From Cedecea neteri (lineage in GTDB: Bacteria > Pseudomonadota > Gammaproteobacteria > Enterobacterales > Enterobacteriaceae): a stretch of DNA of 64,000 nt. A program made the position numbers and the translations under genes. The notes beneath the pieces are model-generated. The model searched no databases. It was not told the origin of the DNA and worked only from the letters and a program-made list of their open reading frames with translations. Shown here one piece after another: positions 1 to 10,369 of this stretch. Where the stretch lies: NCBI RefSeq assembly GCF_000758305.1, contig NZ_CP009458.1:1984001-2048000 (forward strand), in the 5' to 3' direction. How positions within the stretch are numbered: the stretch's first letter is position 1; each line of letters begins with the position of its first letter.

Positions 1-110
1 TTCGTTCAGAGCCTTCAATACGCATCCTAAGGCATCAGGAATATAGCCTAAATCACCGCTGGCAATTTCCGCGTAGCGTTGCCGAACTAATTCACAATAC
101 TTTTCCACAT
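1..110 (-). CDS. yaeP: YaeP-family small protein, partial (5' end only)
   Basis: The reverse strand reads MEKYCELVRQRYAEIASG and continues in frame to the window edge, closely matching the start of the 66-residue E. coli YaeP, a small conserved protein of unknown function. About 36 codons are present; the 3' end lies outside the window. The ATG at 108-110 is preceded by a strong AGGAGGG-type ribosome binding site (reverse complement of 112-119). It is divergent from yaeQ, as in E. coli, where yaeP partners with rof. No function can be added from the sequence. Confidence 0.85.
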
Positions 111-306
111 ACCCTCCTCTCAGAGTCCCGACTTCAGACCTACTCGTGGGGTCAAGTCTAAGCCTACGAAGATAAACTCTGTTTAGCAAGGTGACTATAC
201 CACAGCAATGTAACCGATATCAGCCACGCAAATATACTCGTCATACACAGAGCCGAATGTACGTTATTTCGCTACAATAGCGCGCAATTGTGTATGGAGA
301 AGTGTG

Positions 307-849
307 ATGGCGTTAAAAGCGACAATTTATAAGGCGACGGTGAATGTGGCCGATCTCGATCGTAATCGGTTTCTGGACAGCAGCCTGACGCTGGCGCGTC
401 ACCCTTCGGAAACGCAGGAACGCATGATGCTGCGCCTGCTGGCATGGATTAAATATGCGGATGAGCGTCTGGAATTTACCCGTGGTCTCAGCGCAGAAGA
501 CGAGCCGGAAATTTGGCGTAAAAACGATCACCTTGGCATTGATTTGTGGGTAGAACTAGGGTTACCGGAAGAACGTCGGGTGAAAAAAGCCTGCAGCCAG
601 TCGGCTGAGGTGGCATTGTTTACCTATAATAGTCGGGCAGCGGAAATTTGGTGGCAGCAAAACCAGACCCGGCTGAGCCAGTTTAAAAACCTGTCCATCT
701 GGTATCTGGATGACGCACAGTTGGCGAAGCTAAGCGAGTTTGGCACACGCACAATGAACCTACAGGCGACGATTCAGGATGGCGCAATCTGGCTGTCCGA
801 CAGCGAGAATAATCTGGAAATTCACTTTACGGCCTGGCTGCAACAATGA
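307..849 (+). CDS. yaeQ: YaeQ family protein
   Basis: This 180-residue protein matches E. coli YaeQ (181 aa) almost from end to end, beginning MALKATIYKATVNVADLDR. The family has a PD-(D/E)xK nuclease-like fold, but no activity is settled for it; early reports of an RfaH-like role were withdrawn in the literature as I recall. I chose the ATG at 307 rather than the GTG immediately upstream because homologues start with MALKATI. The stop overlaps the arfB start by 4 bp, so the two genes are probably translationally coupled. The gene heads a short operon yaeQ-arfB-nlpE. Confidence 0.93.
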   Translation: MALKATIYKATVNVADLDRNRFLDSSLTLARHPSETQERMMLRLLAWIKYADERLEFTRGLSAEDEPEIWRKNDHLGIDLWVELGLPEERRVKKACSQSAEVALFTYNSRAAEIWWQQNQTRLSQFKNLSIWYLDDAQLAKLSEFGTRTMNLQATIQDGAIWLSDSENNLEIHFTAWLQQ

Positions 850-1268
850 TTTCCGTGTCGCGAACGGTCGTTATCCCGGACAATGAAGTCACGATTACCG
901 CAATTCGCGCCCAGGGGGCTGGCGGGCAGCATGTGAATAAAACCTCAACGGCGATTCATTTGCGCTTTGATATCCCTGCCTCTAGCCTGCCAGAGTCGTA
1001 TAAGATACGTCTGCTGGCAGTCAGTCACCATTTGATCACGCCTGAGGGCGTGGTGGTGATTAAAGCTCAGGAATACCGAAGCCAGGAAATGAACCGCGAA
1101 GCGGCGGTGGCTCGCCTGGTTTCACTGATACAAGAACTCACCGTAGTGCAGAAGAGCCGCCGCGCCACAAAGCCGACGCGGGCTTCCAAAGAACGGCGTC
1201 TGGCCTCGAAGGCGCAGAAATCGACAACCAAAGCACTACGCGGCAAAGTTCGTCGCCATCCGGAGTAG
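846..1268 (+). CDS. arfB: Alternative ribosome-rescue factor ArfB (peptidyl-tRNA hydrolase)
   Basis: ArfB (YaeJ) releases peptides from ribosomes stalled on non-stop mRNA. The 140-residue product has the catalytic GGQ motif at residues 26-28 in the context AQGAGGQHVNK, as in class I release factors. A basic lysine/arginine-rich C-terminal tail (about residues 104-140) is the segment known to enter the empty mRNA channel. Length equals E. coli ArfB. It starts inside the yaeQ stop codon (ATGA overlap), and nlpE follows after 36 bp. ArfB is the tmRNA- and ArfA-independent backup rescue route. Confidence 0.96.
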   Translation: MISVSRTVVIPDNEVTITAIRAQGAGGQHVNKTSTAIHLRFDIPASSLPESYKIRLLAVSHHLITPEGVVVIKAQEYRSQEMNREAAVARLVSLIQELTVVQKSRRATKPTRASKERRLASKAQKSTTKALRGKVRRHPE

Positions 1269-1304
1269 CGGCGAACGTTAGGACAACGGCATAAGGAATA
1301 AAGC

Positions 1305-1994
1305 ATGAAGAAGAGTCTTCTGGCTGCGCTGGCAGCGCTCAGCCTGTTCACGCTATTTGGCTGTAATAATCGTACGGAAACGCAAACTTTGATCCCGGCT
1401 CAGGCGGCAGAGCTGAAACCTATGCAGCAGAGCTATCGCGGCGTAGTGCCGTGTGCGGATTGTGAAGGGATTGAAACCTCGCTGTTCCTGGAAAAGGACG
1501 GCACCTGGGTGATGAATCAAACTTACCAGGGTAAAGGAGCCTCATTTGCCAGCTACGGTAAATGGGCGCGCACTGCCGATAAGCTGGTCTTAACCGACAG
1601 CGAAGGCGAAAAACAATATTTCCACCCTAAGGGTGACAGCCTGGTGATGCTGGATCGCGAAGGTAATCCGATCGATTCGCAGTTCAACTACACGCTAAAA
1701 GCGGTGGATGCGAAGCTGCCTTCAACGCCAATGCCGATGAAAGGCAAGTATAAATACATGGCTGACGCGGCATCATTCCAGGATTGTGCGACCGGTAAAA
1801 CCTTTACCGTTGCGGATAACGCCGAACTGGAAAGAGCCTATGCGGCAGCGCGCGGCAAGAACAGCGCGCCAATCCTGCTGGTGGTAGAAGGGCACTTTAC
1901 GTTGCAGGCTTCTCCAGACAGCGGAGAGCTGCAAAAAGCTCTGGTCGCCGATAAAGGCGCGAAGTTTAAGCCCGGCAAAGAGTGTAACGACTAA
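1305..1994 (+). CDS. nlpE: Outer-membrane lipoprotein NlpE (CutF), surface-sensing Cpx activator
   Basis: NlpE is an outer-membrane lipoprotein that signals adhesion and copper or lipoprotein-trafficking stress to the CpxA kinase. The 229-residue product has a lipoprotein signal with lipobox LFGC and lipidated Cys20. A CADC (CxxC) redox motif lies at residues 50-53, and two further cysteines are near the C-terminus, as in E. coli NlpE, which has N-terminal lipocalin-like and C-terminal OB-fold domains. It is last in the yaeQ-arfB-nlpE run and is followed at once by a strong bidirectional terminator shared with the convergent proS gene. Confidence 0.95.
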   Translation: MKKSLLAALAALSLFTLFGCNNRTETQTLIPAQAAELKPMQQSYRGVVPCADCEGIETSLFLEKDGTWVMNQTYQGKGASFASYGKWARTADKLVLTDSEGEKQYFHPKGDSLVMLDREGNPIDSQFNYTLKAVDAKLPSTPMPMKGKYKYMADAASFQDCATGKTFTVADNAELERAYAAARGKNSAPILLVVEGHFTLQASPDSGELQKALVADKGAKFKPGKECND

Positions 1995-2002
1995 AATGAA
2001 AA

Positions 2003-2027
2003 AGCCCTGCAAATGCAGGGCTTTTTT
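2003..2027. terminator. Bidirectional rho-independent terminator between nlpE and proS
   Basis: An 8-bp perfect stem (AGCCCTGC/GCAGGGCT, loop AAAT) is followed on the plus strand by six Ts and on the minus strand by an AT-rich run. It lies between two convergent genes, so it probably ends both transcripts. Confidence 0.9.
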
Positions 2028-2042
2028 ATACTCAGTGGCGAA

Positions 2043-3761
2043 CTAGCCTTTGATCTGCTTTACCAGGAAATCAACGATCTCGTTGGTTTTGATCATCTGC
2101 TTCTCACCGGCACGGCGATGTTTGTATTCGATCTCTTCGTTGTCGAGATTGCGGTCGCCGATAACGATAGTGTGAGGAATACCAATCAGCTCCATGTCGG
2201 CAAACATCACGCCAGGACGCTCTTTACGGTCATCCAGCAACACGTCGATACCCTGTGCACGCAGCGTGGTATACAGCTCTTCAGCCAGCTGCTGCACGCG
2301 GAATGACTTGTGCATGTTCATTGGCAGAATCGCAACGTGGAACGGCGCGATAGCGTCCGGCCACAGAATACCGCGATCGTCAAAGTTCTGTTCAATCGCA
2401 GCCGCGACCACGCGGGTAACACCGATACCATAGCAACCCATAGTCAGCGTCTGGTTACGACCATCTTCACCCTGAACGGCGGCTTTCAGCGCTTCAGAGT
2501 ACTTGGTACCCAACTGGAAGATATGACCCACTTCGATGCCGCGCTTGATCATCAAGGTGCCTTTGCCATCCGGGCTTGGATCGCCGGCAACAACGTTACG
2601 GATATCTGCCACTTCCGGCAGCGCAACATCGCGTTCCCAGTTAATACCGATGAAGTGCTTCCCGTCGATGTTTGCGCCAGCGGCGAAATCGCTCATCGCG
2701 GCAACGCTGCGGTCAATCACAACCGGAACAGGCAGGTTGATTGGGCCCAGGGAGCCAGGACCAGCTTTCACGATGTCGCGAATTTCTTGTTCGGTGGCGA
2801 ACGTCAGCGGGCTTGCTACCTGCGGCAGCTTCTCAGCTTTCACTTCGTTCAGCTCGTGATCGCCACGAACCAGCAAAGCAACCAGCGGATAAGCGCTGCC
2901 TTCGGTGGCTTTCACCAGCAAAGTCTTAACCGTTTTCTCGATTGGCAGGTTGAACTGCTCAACCAGCTCGGCGATGGTTTTTGCGTTCGGGGTGTCGATC
3001 TGGCTCATTTCAGCGGTTGGCGCTGCGCGGCCTGCTGCTGGTGCTAATGCTTCAGCGAATTCGATGTTTGCCGCATAGTCTGAGCTGTCAGAGAAGATCA
3101 CATCATCCTCACCGCTTTGGGCCAGCACCTGGAACTCATGGGAGGCGCTGCCGCCAATAGAACCGGTATCTGCCTGAACGGCGCGGAAATCCAGACCCAT
3201 GCGCGAGAAGATCTTGCTGTAGGCCTCATACATTTTGTCATAGGTTTCCTGCAGAGATTCCTGAGACGTATGGAACGAGTAGGCGTCTTTCATCAGGAAT
3301 TCGCGGGAACGCATCACGCCAAAGCGTGGGCGAACTTCGTCACGGAATTTGGTCTGGATCTGGAACAGATTCAGCGGCAGCTGCTTGTAGGAGCTAAGCT
3401 CGTTGCGAATCAGGTCGGTGATCACTTCTTCGTGGGTTGGACCCAGGACGAAAGGACGTTCACCGCGATCAACAAAACGCAGCAGCTCCGGGCCGTATTG
3501 CTCCCAACGTCCACTCTCCTGCCACAGGTCTGCGGGCTGAACCACCGGCATGCACATTTCGATAGCACCGGCATTGTTCATTTCTTCACGCACGATGTTT
3601 TCGACTTTCTTCAGGACGCGCAAACCGGTCGGCAGCCAGGTGTATAAACCGGAGGCCAGCTTGCGGATCATCCCGGCGCGCAGCATCAGCTGGTGGCTGA
3701 CTACTTCAGCGTCGGCAGGTGTCTCCTTCAGAGTGGAGAGCAGATATTGGCTAGTACGCAT
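2043..3761 (-). CDS. proS: Prolyl-tRNA synthetase
   Basis: ProRS charges tRNA-Pro with proline in the cytoplasm. The product is 572 aa, the usual length of the bacterial-type enzyme, with the class II catalytic core, an inserted editing domain that deacylates Ala-tRNA-Pro (about residues 220-410) and a C-terminal anticodon-binding domain. Class II signatures are visible: TKFRDEVRPRFGVMR (motif 2, near residue 140) and GCYGIGVTR (motif 3, about 445). I placed the start at the ATG beginning MRTSQYLLSTLKETP; a 13-residue upstream extension in frame is not conserved. The gene converges on nlpE. Confidence 0.97.
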   Translation of the reverse strand: MRTSQYLLSTLKETPADAEVVSHQLMLRAGMIRKLASGLYTWLPTGLRVLKKVENIVREEMNNAGAIEMCMPVVQPADLWQESGRWEQYGPELLRFVDRGERPFVLGPTHEEVITDLIRNELSSYKQLPLNLFQIQTKFRDEVRPRFGVMRSREFLMKDAYSFHTSQESLQETYDKMYEAYSKIFSRMGLDFRAVQADTGSIGGSASHEFQVLAQSGEDDVIFSDSSDYAANIEFAEALAPAAGRAAPTAEMSQIDTPNAKTIAELVEQFNLPIEKTVKTLLVKATEGSAYPLVALLVRGDHELNEVKAEKLPQVASPLTFATEQEIRDIVKAGPGSLGPINLPVPVVIDRSVAAMSDFAAGANIDGKHFIGINWERDVALPEVADIRNVVAGDPSPDGKGTLMIKRGIEVGHIFQLGTKYSEALKAAVQGEDGRNQTLTMGCYGIGVTRVVAAAIEQNFDDRGILWPDAIAPFHVAILPMNMHKSFRVQQLAEELYTTLRAQGIDVLLDDRKERPGVMFADMELIGIPHTIVIGDRNLDNEEIEYKHRRAGEKQMIKTNEIVDFLVKQIKG

Positions 3762-3871
3762 GTTGTTACGGTTCCATTTGAACGGCAGAGCGCAGGCCAC
3801 CGGCGGCCTGCTTCAAAAAAAGTGGTTTAGTTTACCAGTGTGGCAGAGATGTCAAAAGAGAGAGGGCTAAA

Positions 3872-4579
3872 TTAACTCGTTTCGAGGGCGAACACTTCAA
3901 AACCTTGTTCTGTGACACGCCAGCGAACGTTAAAGTCCAGCAGCAGAACGGCATAAGTTTTCCCGACATCCTCTCCTTTGCGATAGGCAGGACGAGGATC
4001 CTGGGCAAGCACCTGGCTGATAAAACGCGCAAGATGCGGATATCGTTTTTCTAGACCAGTTAACTGGTGCTGCACTTCTGGCGTAAAAGTCACAGGCGTG
4101 TCTGCCTGCGGAGCCAGCTGTGCATAACCAGCACGTGCATCCGGCACGGCTTCTGCAAATGGCAGGTACGGTTTGATATCCACAATGGGCGTACCATCCA
4201 CCAAATCCAGACTACCGAGCTGCAAGATCACTTCGTCTTTCTGGCAACGAATACCTTTAAGCTCAACCAGCGACATGCCGACAGGATTAGGGCGAAACGT
4301 AGAGCGTGTAGCAAACACGCCCATTCGCGCGTTTCCGCCAAGGCGGGGAGGGCGCACGGTTGGGCGCCAGCCGCCTTCCATCGTTTGATGGAAGACAAAC
4401 AGCAGCCACAGATGGCTAAACTCTTCCAGCCCACGAACGGCATCGGCCTGATTGTAAGGTGCAAGCAGATGCAGTTCACCACCGCCGTCTTTGACCAGAC
4501 CGGGCTGGCGTGGGACGGCGAACTTTTCTTTATAAGGGGAGCGAATAACGCCTATTTGTGCAAATTGAAATGGGGTCAT
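3872..4579 (-). CDS. trmO: tRNA (N6-threonylcarbamoyladenosine-37-N6)-methyltransferase TrmO
   Basis: TrmO (TsaA/YaeB) uses S-adenosylmethionine to methylate t6A37 to m6t6A37 in threonine tRNAs. The 235-residue product equals E. coli TrmO in length and begins MTPFQFAQIGVIRSPYKEKF. It contains the conserved block VRPPRLGGNARMGVFATRSTFRPNP (about residues 75-99), part of the small beta-barrel SAM site typical of the UPF0066 family. I chose the internal ATG because the 17 upstream codons are unlike homologues. The start overlaps the rcsF stop by 4 bp (ATGA), giving a coupled rcsF-trmO pair as in E. coli. Confidence 0.95.
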   Translation of the reverse strand: MTPFQFAQIGVIRSPYKEKFAVPRQPGLVKDGGGELHLLAPYNQADAVRGLEEFSHLWLLFVFHQTMEGGWRPTVRPPRLGGNARMGVFATRSTFRPNPVGMSLVELKGIRCQKDEVILQLGSLDLVDGTPIVDIKPYLPFAEAVPDARAGYAQLAPQADTPVTFTPEVQHQLTGLEKRYPHLARFISQVLAQDPRPAYRKGEDVGKTYAVLLLDFNVRWRVTEQGFEVFALETS

Positions 4580-4980
4580 TGCGCCGAAACTTGCAGCGCG
4601 GATCCAACGCAAACAGCCTGACGGTAGCACCCTGGCGTACCGGTCGTGATGTCGCAGCTGTGTTGTAGAACCGCATTGGCTTTCATTTTAGAGGCATTAA
4701 TCTGCATGCGTTTACGCGCTGTCGGGATATTCGGAGGAGAATCCTGATTGCTTGCCTGGCAAGACTCGCCGCTGACTTCGCCTAAATCTCGGAACGGTTT
4801 ACCCACTAAGTCTTCTGCGTTGGTGTAGATTCTGACCGGAACAGGACGAGGCGCTTTCGGTTTCTCTGTTTCTGTCTTCGGCGCAGCAGCCGTGCTTTGG
4901 ACGGGTTCTACTGGGGATCTGCTTAGCATTGAACAGCCGCTCAGCGCGAAGGCTAATAAACAGATCGGTAAAGCACGCAT
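4576..4980 (-). CDS. rcsF: Rcs phosphorelay outer-membrane lipoprotein RcsF
   Basis: RcsF detects damage to lipopolysaccharide or peptidoglycan and relieves IgaA repression of the RcsC-RcsD-RcsB phosphorelay. The 134-residue product has a lipobox LSGC with Cys16, a proline-rich linker (about residues 23-49) and a folded domain with Cys74, Cys109, Cys118 and Cys124. These are the four positions that form the two nonconsecutive disulfides of E. coli RcsF. Length and cysteine numbering agree exactly. The gene is followed with a 4-bp overlap by trmO and lies downstream of metNIQ on the same strand. Confidence 0.96.
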   Translation of the reverse strand: MRALPICLLAFALSGCSMLSRSPVEPVQSTAAAPKTETEKPKAPRPVPVRIYTNAEDLVGKPFRDLGEVSGESCQASNQDSPPNIPTARKRMQINASKMKANAVLQHSCDITTGTPGCYRQAVCVGSALQVSAQ

Positions 4981-5040
4981 AATATTTCCTCAATGAATGT
5001 AAAACGGGGAACATTGAAGCAAGCTCGAACCAAAATAACA

Positions 5041-5060
5041 AGGCGGGCTTGCGCCCGCCT
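5041..5060 (-). terminator. Terminator hairpin after metQ
   Basis: An 8-bp G+C-rich stem (AGGCGGGC/GCCCGCCT, loop TTGC) lies 33 bp past the metQ stop. On the minus strand a T-rich stretch follows. It separates the metNIQ operon from rcsF. Confidence 0.75.
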
Positions 5061-5093
5061 TTAATTATTTACGTAAAACTGAAGAATGGAAAC

Positions 5094-5909
5094 TTACCAG
5101 CCTTTAACCGCGCCGCCGTTAAAGACTTTGTTAGCCGCTTCGTTCACTTCGTCAGACTGGTATGCCTGAACGAACTTCTTCACGTTCTCTGCATCTTTGT
5201 TGTCTTCGCGAGAAACGATCAGGTTCACGTAAGGAGAGTTTTTGTCTTCAACGAAGATACCGTCTTTCGCTGGTGTCAGGCCAATCTGGCTGGCGTAAGT
5301 GGTGTTGATGATAGCCAAAGCAATCTGCGCATCGTCAAGAGAACGTGGCAGCTGTGGTGCTTCCAGCTCAACCAGCTTCAGGTTTTTCGGGTTCTCGGTG
5401 ACATCCAGCACGGTTGGCAGCAGGCCAACGCCGTCTTTCAGTTTGATCAGCCCTTCTTTCTGCAGCAGCAGCAGAGAGCGGCCGAGGTTAGTTGGGTCGT
5501 TTGGCAGTGCTACCTGAGAACCCGGCTGCAGTTCAGCCAGTGATTTGATTTTTTTAGAGTAGCCGGCAATTGGATAAACAAAAGTATTGCCTACGGAAAC
5601 CAGCTTATACCCACGATCTTTGATCTGCTGATCCAGGTAAGGTTTGTGCTGGAAGGCGTTAACGTCGATATCGCCTTTGCTGAGCGCTTCGTTTGGCAGA
5701 ACATAGTCGGTAAAGGTCACCAGCTCAACATCCAGGCCATATTTCTCTTTGGCCACTTTCTGAGCCACTTCCGCAACCTGCTGCTCAGCCCCGGCAATCA
5801 CACCGACTTTAATGTGGTTTGGATCTTTTTCTTCCTGACCGCAACCCACCAGGGCCAGAGAGCCAATCAGAGCGCCGACCGCGGCGAACGTTTTAAAGTT
5901 AAAAGCCAT
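5094..5909 (-). CDS. metQ: Methionine ABC transporter, substrate-binding lipoprotein MetQ
   Basis: MetQ captures D- and L-methionine in the periplasm and delivers it to the MetI-MetN transporter. The 271-residue product has a lipoprotein signal ending LVGC with Cys23 and the NlpA-family fold; after the Cys it reads GQEEKDPNHIKVGVIAG. The length is identical to E. coli MetQ. It is the last gene of metN-metI-metQ, starting 30 bp past metI. The operon is expected to be repressed by MetJ with S-adenosylmethionine through the box upstream of metN. Confidence 0.96.
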   Translation of the reverse strand: MAFNFKTFAAVGALIGSLALVGCGQEEKDPNHIKVGVIAGAEQQVAEVAQKVAKEKYGLDVELVTFTDYVLPNEALSKGDIDVNAFQHKPYLDQQIKDRGYKLVSVGNTFVYPIAGYSKKIKSLAELQPGSQVALPNDPTNLGRSLLLLQKEGLIKLKDGVGLLPTVLDVTENPKNLKLVELEAPQLPRSLDDAQIALAIINTTYASQIGLTPAKDGIFVEDKNSPYVNLIVSREDNKDAENVKKFVQAYQSDEVNEAANKVFNGGAVKGW

Positions 5910-5939
5910 GTCCTTTTCCTTGTATGAATGCAGTTGTGT

Positions 5940-6593
5940 TTATTTGTGTGTAACAGCCCGGACGATGCGATCGCCAGAGAATTGAATTAAGTAAACCAGC
6001 ACGACCAGCAGCACCAACACGGTATTCATGACGGTAGCGTTGTAACCGATATACCCGTACTGATACCCAATCTGCCCCAGACCACCGGCACCGACGGCAC
6101 CGCCCATAGCAGAATAGCCCACTAAAGTGATAAGGGTAATCGTCGCGGCATTGACCAGGCCTGGAAGCGCTTCTGGAAGCAGTACTTTGCGAATGATTTG
6201 CAGCGGCGTGGCGCCCATCGCGCGTGAAGCTTCAATCAGGCCGGTTGGAATTTCCAGCAGGGCATTTTCAACCATACGTGCAATAAACGGCGCGGCGCCC
6301 ACGGTCAGCGGAACGATCGCAGCCTGCAGGCCGATGGAGGTTCCCACAATCGCGCGAGTAAACGGAATCATCCATACCAGCAAGATAATGAATGGAATGG
6401 AGCGGAAAATGTTTACCAGGGCAGAAATGCTGCGATAGAGCTTCGCGTTGGCGCTAATTTGCCCGGGGCGAGTGATGTATAGCAGCACGCCCACCGGCAG
6501 GCCAATCACAAATCCGAAGAAACCGGAAACAAAGGTCATGGCCAGCGTTTCATACACGCCGCGTACCAGTAACCAAATCATTGCTTCAGACAT
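5940..6593 (-). CDS. metI: Methionine ABC transporter permease MetI
   Basis: MetI is the inner-membrane permease of the MetNIQ importer and works as a dimer. The 217-residue protein is strongly hydrophobic with about five transmembrane segments. The EAA coupling loop is visible as EASRAMGATPLQIIRKVLLPEALPG near residues 137-161. Its start overlaps the metN stop by 8 bp, so translation of the two is linked. Confidence 0.96.
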   Translation of the reverse strand: MSEAMIWLLVRGVYETLAMTFVSGFFGFVIGLPVGVLLYITRPGQISANAKLYRSISALVNIFRSIPFIILLVWMIPFTRAIVGTSIGLQAAIVPLTVGAAPFIARMVENALLEIPTGLIEASRAMGATPLQIIRKVLLPEALPGLVNAATITLITLVGYSAMGGAVGAGGLGQIGYQYGYIGYNATVMNTVLVLLVVLVYLIQFSGDRIVRAVTHK

Positions 6594-7617
6594 AACCCAG
6601 CACCTCTACTTTCACGTGTTGCTCCTGCAGCCAGGCAATAGCCGCTTGCGTATCTTTTGGCTCGCCGTGCATTTCGCACAGCATGATGCCGAACTTCACG
6701 CCACCGGCATAATCCATCTGCGCGCTAATAATGTTGCTGTTCACGTTGAAAGTACGTGCTGTTTCTGAGAGAAGGGGGGCATCCACCGACTGACCAGTGA
6801 ACTCCAGGCGTAATAAAGGTACCGCATTTTCTTTACGCTCTGCGCTCAAACGCTGCGCGTAATCTTCCGGCACATCAAGGTGCAGCGTGGACTGAATAAA
6901 TTGCTGCGCCAGAGGCGTTTTCGGATGGGAGAACACTTCGCTCACAGTATCCTGCTCAATAAGCTCGCCGTTGCTGATCACGGCCACGCAGTCACAAATG
7001 CGTTTGACCACATCCATCTCGTGAGTGATGAGCAAAATAGTCAGGCCCAGGCGGCGGTTAATGTCTTTCAGTAATTCCAAAATGGAACGGGTCGTGGCTG
7101 GATCCAGCGCGCTGGTGGCTTCGTCGCACAGCAGGACCTTTGGGTTACTGGCAAGTGCACGGGCAATCGCTACGCGCTGCTTCTGACCGCCGGAAAGGTT
7201 TGCAGGCCAGGCATCGTGTTTTTCACCTAAACCCACCAAGTCCAGCAGCTCGGTAACGCGACGCTTAATCTCTTCTTTTGGTGTGTTATCCAGCTCAAGC
7301 GGTAGAGCGACGTTGCCGAAAACAGTTCGCGAAGAAAGCAGGTTAAAGTGCTGGAAGATCATGCCAATCTGGCGACGAGCTTTAGTTAGCTGGGTTTCAG
7401 AAAGCGTTGTCAGGTCCTGGCCGTCAACCAGAACTGAACCTTCGGTTGGGCGCTCCAGCAGGTTTACACAGCGGATCAGGGTACTTTTACCCGCGCCGGA
7501 CGCGCCAATCACGCCATAAATTTGCCCGGCAGGCACGTGCAGACTGACATTATTCAATGCCTGTATGCTGCGGTTGCCCTGCTGGAACACCTTGGTGATA
7601 TTTGAAAGTTTAATCAT
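6586..7617 (-). CDS. metN: Methionine ABC transporter ATPase MetN
   Basis: MetN powers methionine import. The 343-residue product has the Walker A motif GASGAGKST (about residues 38-46), the ABC signature LSGGQKQRVAIARAL (about 140-154), Walker B VLLCDEATSALD with catalytic Glu, and a switch His in LLITHEMD. The C-terminal ~100 residues form the NIL/C2 domain that binds methionine and gives trans-inhibition of uptake. It heads metNIQ and is divergent from gmhB, with a MetJ box in between. Confidence 0.97.
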   Translation of the reverse strand: MIKLSNITKVFQQGNRSIQALNNVSLHVPAGQIYGVIGASGAGKSTLIRCVNLLERPTEGSVLVDGQDLTTLSETQLTKARRQIGMIFQHFNLLSSRTVFGNVALPLELDNTPKEEIKRRVTELLDLVGLGEKHDAWPANLSGGQKQRVAIARALASNPKVLLCDEATSALDPATTRSILELLKDINRRLGLTILLITHEMDVVKRICDCVAVISNGELIEQDTVSEVFSHPKTPLAQQFIQSTLHLDVPEDYAQRLSAERKENAVPLLRLEFTGQSVDAPLLSETARTFNVNSNIISAQMDYAGGVKFGIMLCEMHGEPKDTQAAIAWLQEQHVKVEVLGYV

Positions 7618-7701
7618 TGAGTCATTTATTATCGTATAGGTATTAGCCGTGGAATTTTCTGCTACCAGTAACCAAAGTTACCGTAATCGATATGGATGTT
7701 A

Positions 7702-7717
7702 AGGCATCCAGACGTCT
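7702..7717 (-). promoter_or_regulatory. MetJ operator (met box) upstream of metNIQ
   Basis: A perfect AGACGTCT met box lies at 7710-7717, followed on the minus strand by an adjoining imperfect box (GGATGCCT, 7702-7709, 5 of 8 matches). MetJ binds tandem 8-bp boxes cooperatively. The site is about 85-100 bp upstream of the metN ATG, as expected for repression of methionine uptake. Confidence 0.85.
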
Positions 7718-7805
7718 AAATCAATCAGCGAGTGAAGGACTGTTCTCTCCTTATTACTAAATCATGCGATACTAAGCGCAATTAACCCGTTTCAGGAGTT
7801 CTCAA

Positions 7806-8372
7806 GTGGCACAGTCCGTACCCGCTATTTTTCTCGACCGCGATGGCACCATTAATGTCGATCATGGCTATGTATATGAAGTTGACCGATTCGAATTTAT
7901 TGATGGTGTTATAGAAGCAATGCGCGAATTAAAAGAGATGGGCTTTGCTCTGGTGCTGGTGACTAACCAGTCTGGCATTGCGCGGGGGATGTTCACCGAG
8001 GCTGACTTTGAAAACTTGACCGAATGGATGGACTGGTCGCTGGCCGACCGAGGTGTCGATCTCGACGGCATCTATTATTGTCCTCATCACCCGGAAGGGA
8101 GTGTGGAAGAGTTTAGCCAGACTTGTGATTGCCGCAAGCCGCAGCCTGGAATGCTGATTTCTGCCCGCGACTTCCTGCACATTGATATGGCTTCTTCTTA
8201 TATGGTTGGCGACAAAATTGAAGATATGCAGGCCGGTGCTGCCGCAATGGTGGGAACTAAAGTGTTGGTTCGTACGGGTAAACCTGTCACAGAAGAAGGT
8301 GAGGCGGCCGCAGATTTGGTCATAAACAGCCTTGCTGACCTGCCAAAAGCCATCAAACAGCGCCAAAAATAA
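7806..8372 (+). CDS. gmhB: D-glycero-beta-D-manno-heptose 1,7-bisphosphate 7-phosphatase
   Basis: GmhB removes the 7-phosphate in ADP-heptose synthesis for the LPS inner core; its pathway partner gmhA is at 39.4 kb. The 188-residue HAD-superfamily protein has the nucleophile motif DRDGT (Asp11 and Asp13), VTNQSG as motif 2, and GDKIED as motif 4. A zinc-binding loop with CPHHPEG and CDCRKP near residues 92-112 marks the GmhB/HisB-N type. It starts with GTG, as E. coli gmhB does. It lies just ahead of the rRNA operon promoters. Confidence 0.95.
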   Translation: MAQSVPAIFLDRDGTINVDHGYVYEVDRFEFIDGVIEAMRELKEMGFALVLVTNQSGIARGMFTEADFENLTEWMDWSLADRGVDLDGIYYCPHHPEGSVEEFSQTCDCRKPQPGMLISARDFLHIDMASSYMVGDKIEDMQAGAAAMVGTKVLVRTGKPVTEEGEAAADLVINSLADLPKAIKQRQK

Positions 8373-8421
8373 GCGTTTCGCTTAAAAAACATGCGGTCAG
8401 AAAGTTTTTTCAAATTAGGGG

Positions 8422-8458
8422 TTGTCAGGCTCTGAGAACTCCCTATAATGCGCCTCCA
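8422..8458 (+). promoter_or_regulatory. rrn P1 promoter
   Basis: The -35 box TTGTCA (8422-8427) and -10 box TATAAT (8444-8449) are 16 bp apart, followed by the G+C-rich discriminator GCGCCTCC. This is the classic ppGpp- and DksA-sensitive rRNA P1 layout with initiation near 8458. The AT-rich stretch just upstream (8399-8416) may act as an UP element. Confidence 0.93.
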
Positions 8459-8531
8459 CTGACACGGCGAAGCGGCTTCGAAAGCGGCTTCACAACCCGG
8501 AAGTCAGTCAGACGAAAGCGAAAATAAACGC

Positions 8532-8571
8532 TTGACTCTGAAAGAGGAAAGCGTAATATACGCCACCTCGA
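8532..8571 (+). promoter_or_regulatory. rrn P2 promoter
   Basis: TTGACT (8532-8537) and TAATAT (8554-8559) are separated by 16 bp and lie about 110 bp after P1, matching the second rRNA promoter of enterobacteria. Confidence 0.85.
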
Positions 8572-8598
8572 GTTAGCAAGCGAAAGCAACTGACTCAT

Positions 8599-8610
8599 TG
8601 CTCTTTAACA
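8599..8610 (+). promoter_or_regulatory. boxA antitermination element, 16S leader
   Basis: TGCTCTTTAACA is the consensus rRNA boxA bound by NusB-NusE. A second copy precedes the 23S gene at 10521-10532. It allows rapid, Rho-resistant transcription of the operon. Confidence 0.9.
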
Positions 8611-8744
8611 ATTTATCAGACAATCTGTGTGGGCACTCGCAGGATTGATATCTCAGCATCTTCGGATGCAAACAAATATCAAGTCTTGAAGAGTGACTAC
8701 TGATTTTATAAACAGTTTTAATTCTTTGAGCATCAAACACTTTT

Positions 8745-10284
<1,540 letters not shown>

Positions 10285-10369
10285 CCTAATAGATACAACC
10301 CGCGTAGTGCTCACACAGATTGTCTGATAGATGTAGAGAAGCAAGGCGTCTTGCGATTGAGACTTCAGT

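Noticed and set aside
2310..3047. 245-codon plus-strand ORF inside proS
   Set aside because: Antisense to a fully conserved prolyl-tRNA synthetase gene and without a ribosome site or recognisable protein; a shadow of high-G+C codon use.
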